Shown here: piece by piece, positions 63,301 through 64,000 of the stretch
How positions within the stretch are numbered: the first letter of the stretch is position 1
Layout: each line of letters starts with the position of its first letter
The notes under the pieces: generated by a model
What the model was told of the DNA's origin: nothing
What the model saw: only the letters and a program-made list of their open reading frames with translations
The model's database searches: none
Program-made: the position numbers and the translations under genes
NCBI RefSeq assembly: GCF_014644435.1
Contig: NZ_BMKR01000032.1
Location: forward strand, 1-64,000
Origin: Paenibacillus albidus
GTDB lineage: Bacteria; Bacillota; Bacilli; Paenibacillales; Paenibacillaceae
DNA length: 64,000 bases
Direction of reading: 5' to 3'

Positions 63301-64000
63301 GGCCTGCATTTCATAGATCTGCGCAACCGCCATACGTTCTGTTGTATGCTTCAGCAGAATTGCACAAGCCTGGTCGGCCGCCGTAAGCTGATGGGTCAAA
63401 TAAGCACATTCCGCGTACAGCCAATGAATCTCGGCGTTTCTCGGCCCTGCTTCCAGCCAGGAGGACTCCGCCAACAGACTCATGGCCGCTTCAAGCAGGG
63501 CGAAGGCCGAATCGTAACCAAACGCGGCTTTGGCCTTACGGGCTGCCTTCAGATTCAACTGAAGCACCAGCTCCGTTTCCTCCGGCCCACTGATGAACGC
63601 CAGTCCTTTGTTCAGATGGACAGCTATATCCACAAGCTTGTCTTCAATCTCCGGGGGCGACAGATGCGTCAACAGCAATCTGCCGATCATCAAATGTAGC
63701 TTTTTGCCGGTTTCCTGATCGAGCATCTGATAAAAAGCCTGCTGAATCCGGTCATGCTGAAACCGGAAGCGGATATGGAGCTGCTGGCTGGCTGGCTCCT
63801 GCTCTGCCAGTAACGCAGGAAGCATGGAATAATTGGCGTCAGCCGGAACGATCAGGTCTTCCCCTACTGCGGTCATTAATGTACGGGCGACGGACCCCGG
63901 CCCCTCCTCACCAATCCGGACAAGCATGTTGAAATCGAACAAGCTGCCTATAGACGCACCCAGCATCAATGTCCGGCGGACATCTTCAGGCATTCTGTTC
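60373..64000 (-). CDS. Multidomain signalling protein with TPR, GAF, PAS and GGDEF (5' end outside the window)
   Basis: At least 1206 residues; it runs off the window end. The visible start resembles the end of an AAA/NACHT-type ATPase (HIRFRFQHDRIQQAFYQML), followed by a long helical TPR-like array (about 130-690). A GAF domain comes next (SQAISKEIELDHLLEALMGIVIKNAG ... GVFTEERMRIINLLS), a PAS domain (YRKLVNNLQDGIFIIQGEYCVYVN ... TERK), a coiled coil, and a diguanylate cyclase domain with GGEEF at residues 1116-1120. The RxxD inhibitory site five residues before GGEEF is absent. Relatives carry an N-terminal Ser/Thr kinase domain, probably just outside the window. It would make c-di-GMP in response to signals. 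Confidence 0.9.
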   Translation of the reverse strand, partial: NRMPEDVRRTLMLGASIGSLFDFNMLVRIGEEGPGSVARTLMTAVGEDLIVPADANYSMLPALLAEQEPASQQLHIRFRFQHDRIQQAFYQMLDQETGKKLHLMIGRLLLTHLSPPEIEDKLVDIAVHLNKGLAFISGPEETELVLQLNLKAARKAKAAFGYDSAFALLEAAMSLLAESSWLEAGPRNAEIHWLYAECAYLTHQLTAADQACAILLKHTTERMAVAQIYEMQANHYMYLGMMKESIRSGMLGLQALGMKIPDKPGKAAVLKEFLKVKAALRGRTLEDIYAKPEIMDPELKLTMRLLINFIPPTFISGETSLFGLIVLKKVGLTLKHGNSPESALAFIGYAMLLSGFGDLKGAFDYGRLGIRINNKYNDLQWKGASHVLYTLFCHTWTEPWNTLQDWYGTSIASSLRTGDLLYLAHSCFYVNLWNPGMDIATILQESNRTIAMIENTKYKEALATAQLARQQFLNLAGELADPLSFDSEHFSERAYLDQLEGAKYYSGIAIFYVYKIKILFTYERYGQALEYIDKAYPLIGTLAGSAFMEEFALYTFLNLAYAYKDLSAAGKVQAKSRMRKEMRRVSKWAAHSRANFGQHEWLMKAEWARISGKSKQAAEYYDLAIQTSEAGDFTRYKALTNELAAKFYYSSGLKEFAAYLLRQGLYYYSVWGAKGKIAHIHKQYPETVNKISSKDLMHGKSITDFTESIDLNSMIMASQAISKEIELDHLLEALMGIVIKNAGAQKGSILMCSSSNLLVQGEYRAEEDKITVVVHDDLLATELPEAILKDVEERRESLIYNDAYSETSFVNDPYIVKHRPKSMVCMPLINQNKTIAIIYLENNLMTGVFTEERMRIINLLSREMVFSLENASLYSDLERSEEKYRKLVNNLQDGIFIIQGEYCVYVNSALAQMIGYRSEEMLGEPFQKFLSPGDRTGLDHYYQRRVEGKKGPGEYEARLLHKDGIREVIVILKVALINYMNKSAVQGTVKDITERKLAEEELRRHKEHLEELVAERTRELELNNEELNKYIHLIETISITDELTGLYNRRHFNKVFREEVAKAGRGQECLTYIMLDIDHYKRYNDTYGHYEGDEVLRKLGERIQRAAAEAQGFVFRLGGEEFGIILTGLRPEQSGEYAEGIRSSIEALQIVHSNNPVHGVVTVSVGVAAVRVDDMREEDIYKLADEALYQSKKGGRNRVTVMERYSNR

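Noticed and set aside
1..64000. CRISPR arrays, rRNA or tRNA genes, prophage
   Set aside because: No regularly spaced identical repeats, no tRNA-like cloverleaf sequence and no phage structural genes were seen on reading both strands.

Overview
The window looks like a chromosomal segment of a Paenibacillus-type Firmicute (Paenibacillaceae). This rests on several things seen in the sequence: moderate GC with strong AGGAGG-type ribosome binding sites, YesM/YesN-type sensor/regulator pairs next to LplB/YtcP-type sugar permeases, a B. subtilis-like sacB-levB levan locus, BcrA-type ABC pairs, and T-run terminators. No rRNA, tRNA, CRISPR array or transposase is visible.

Layout. 1-6.3 kb: sucrose/levan locus on the minus strand (sucrose-type PTS EIIBC, SacT/SacY antiterminator, levansucrase, levanase). 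The levansucrase is broken although its RAT/terminator switch is intact. 6.3-9.4 kb: decayed spacer, a three-gene operon (methyltransferase, cysteine-rich MarR regulator, FAD monooxygenase) and a decayed phosphatase. 9.4-12.9 kb: response regulator, ABC ATPase, ABC permease and histidine kinase, probably a peptide-antibiotic sensing/resistance module. 13-16 kb: two divergent genes of unknown function. 16.1-18.1 kb: Fur-controlled AraC regulator and siderophore-binding lipoprotein, lying in one uninterrupted reading frame. 18.1-23.1 kb: GH30 (broken by an amber codon) and GH3 glycosidases, with a dispersed repeat between them. 23.9-28.8 kb: AraC/GyrI regulator, secreted and lipoproteins, and a chloramphenicol acetyltransferase with a translational attenuator. 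28.9-32.8 kb: BcrA-type ABC pair divergent from a LytTR regulator and GHKL kinase. 32.7-42.1 kb: uronic-oligosaccharide uptake and lyase locus with a CcpA-like cre box and a YesM/YesN pair; both the lyase and the YesM kinase carry single-base frameshifts. 42-45 kb: tautomerase, VOC protein, a second copy of the repeat, polysaccharide deacetylase and YkoP-like protein. 44.8-49.9 kb: TetR-MFS-permease-ATPase efflux operon with a palindromic operator over its promoter region. 50-56.4 kb: a PHP/RpiR pair fused by deletion, small genes, hybrid cluster protein and a winged-helix protein. 56.5-64 kb: an ABC exporter with a C-terminal cyclic-nucleotide-binding domain, an amino-acid permease, and a large TPR/GAF/PAS/GGDEF signalling protein running off the window end.

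Themes. The region is dominated by carbohydrate acquisition and membrane stress/antibiotic response. At least six genes are disrupted (sacB, GH30, heparinase, YesM kinase, phosphatase, RpiR), and a seventh gene pair is fused by a missing stop. Some of these are clear deletions; the one-base cases could be real decay or sequencing errors.
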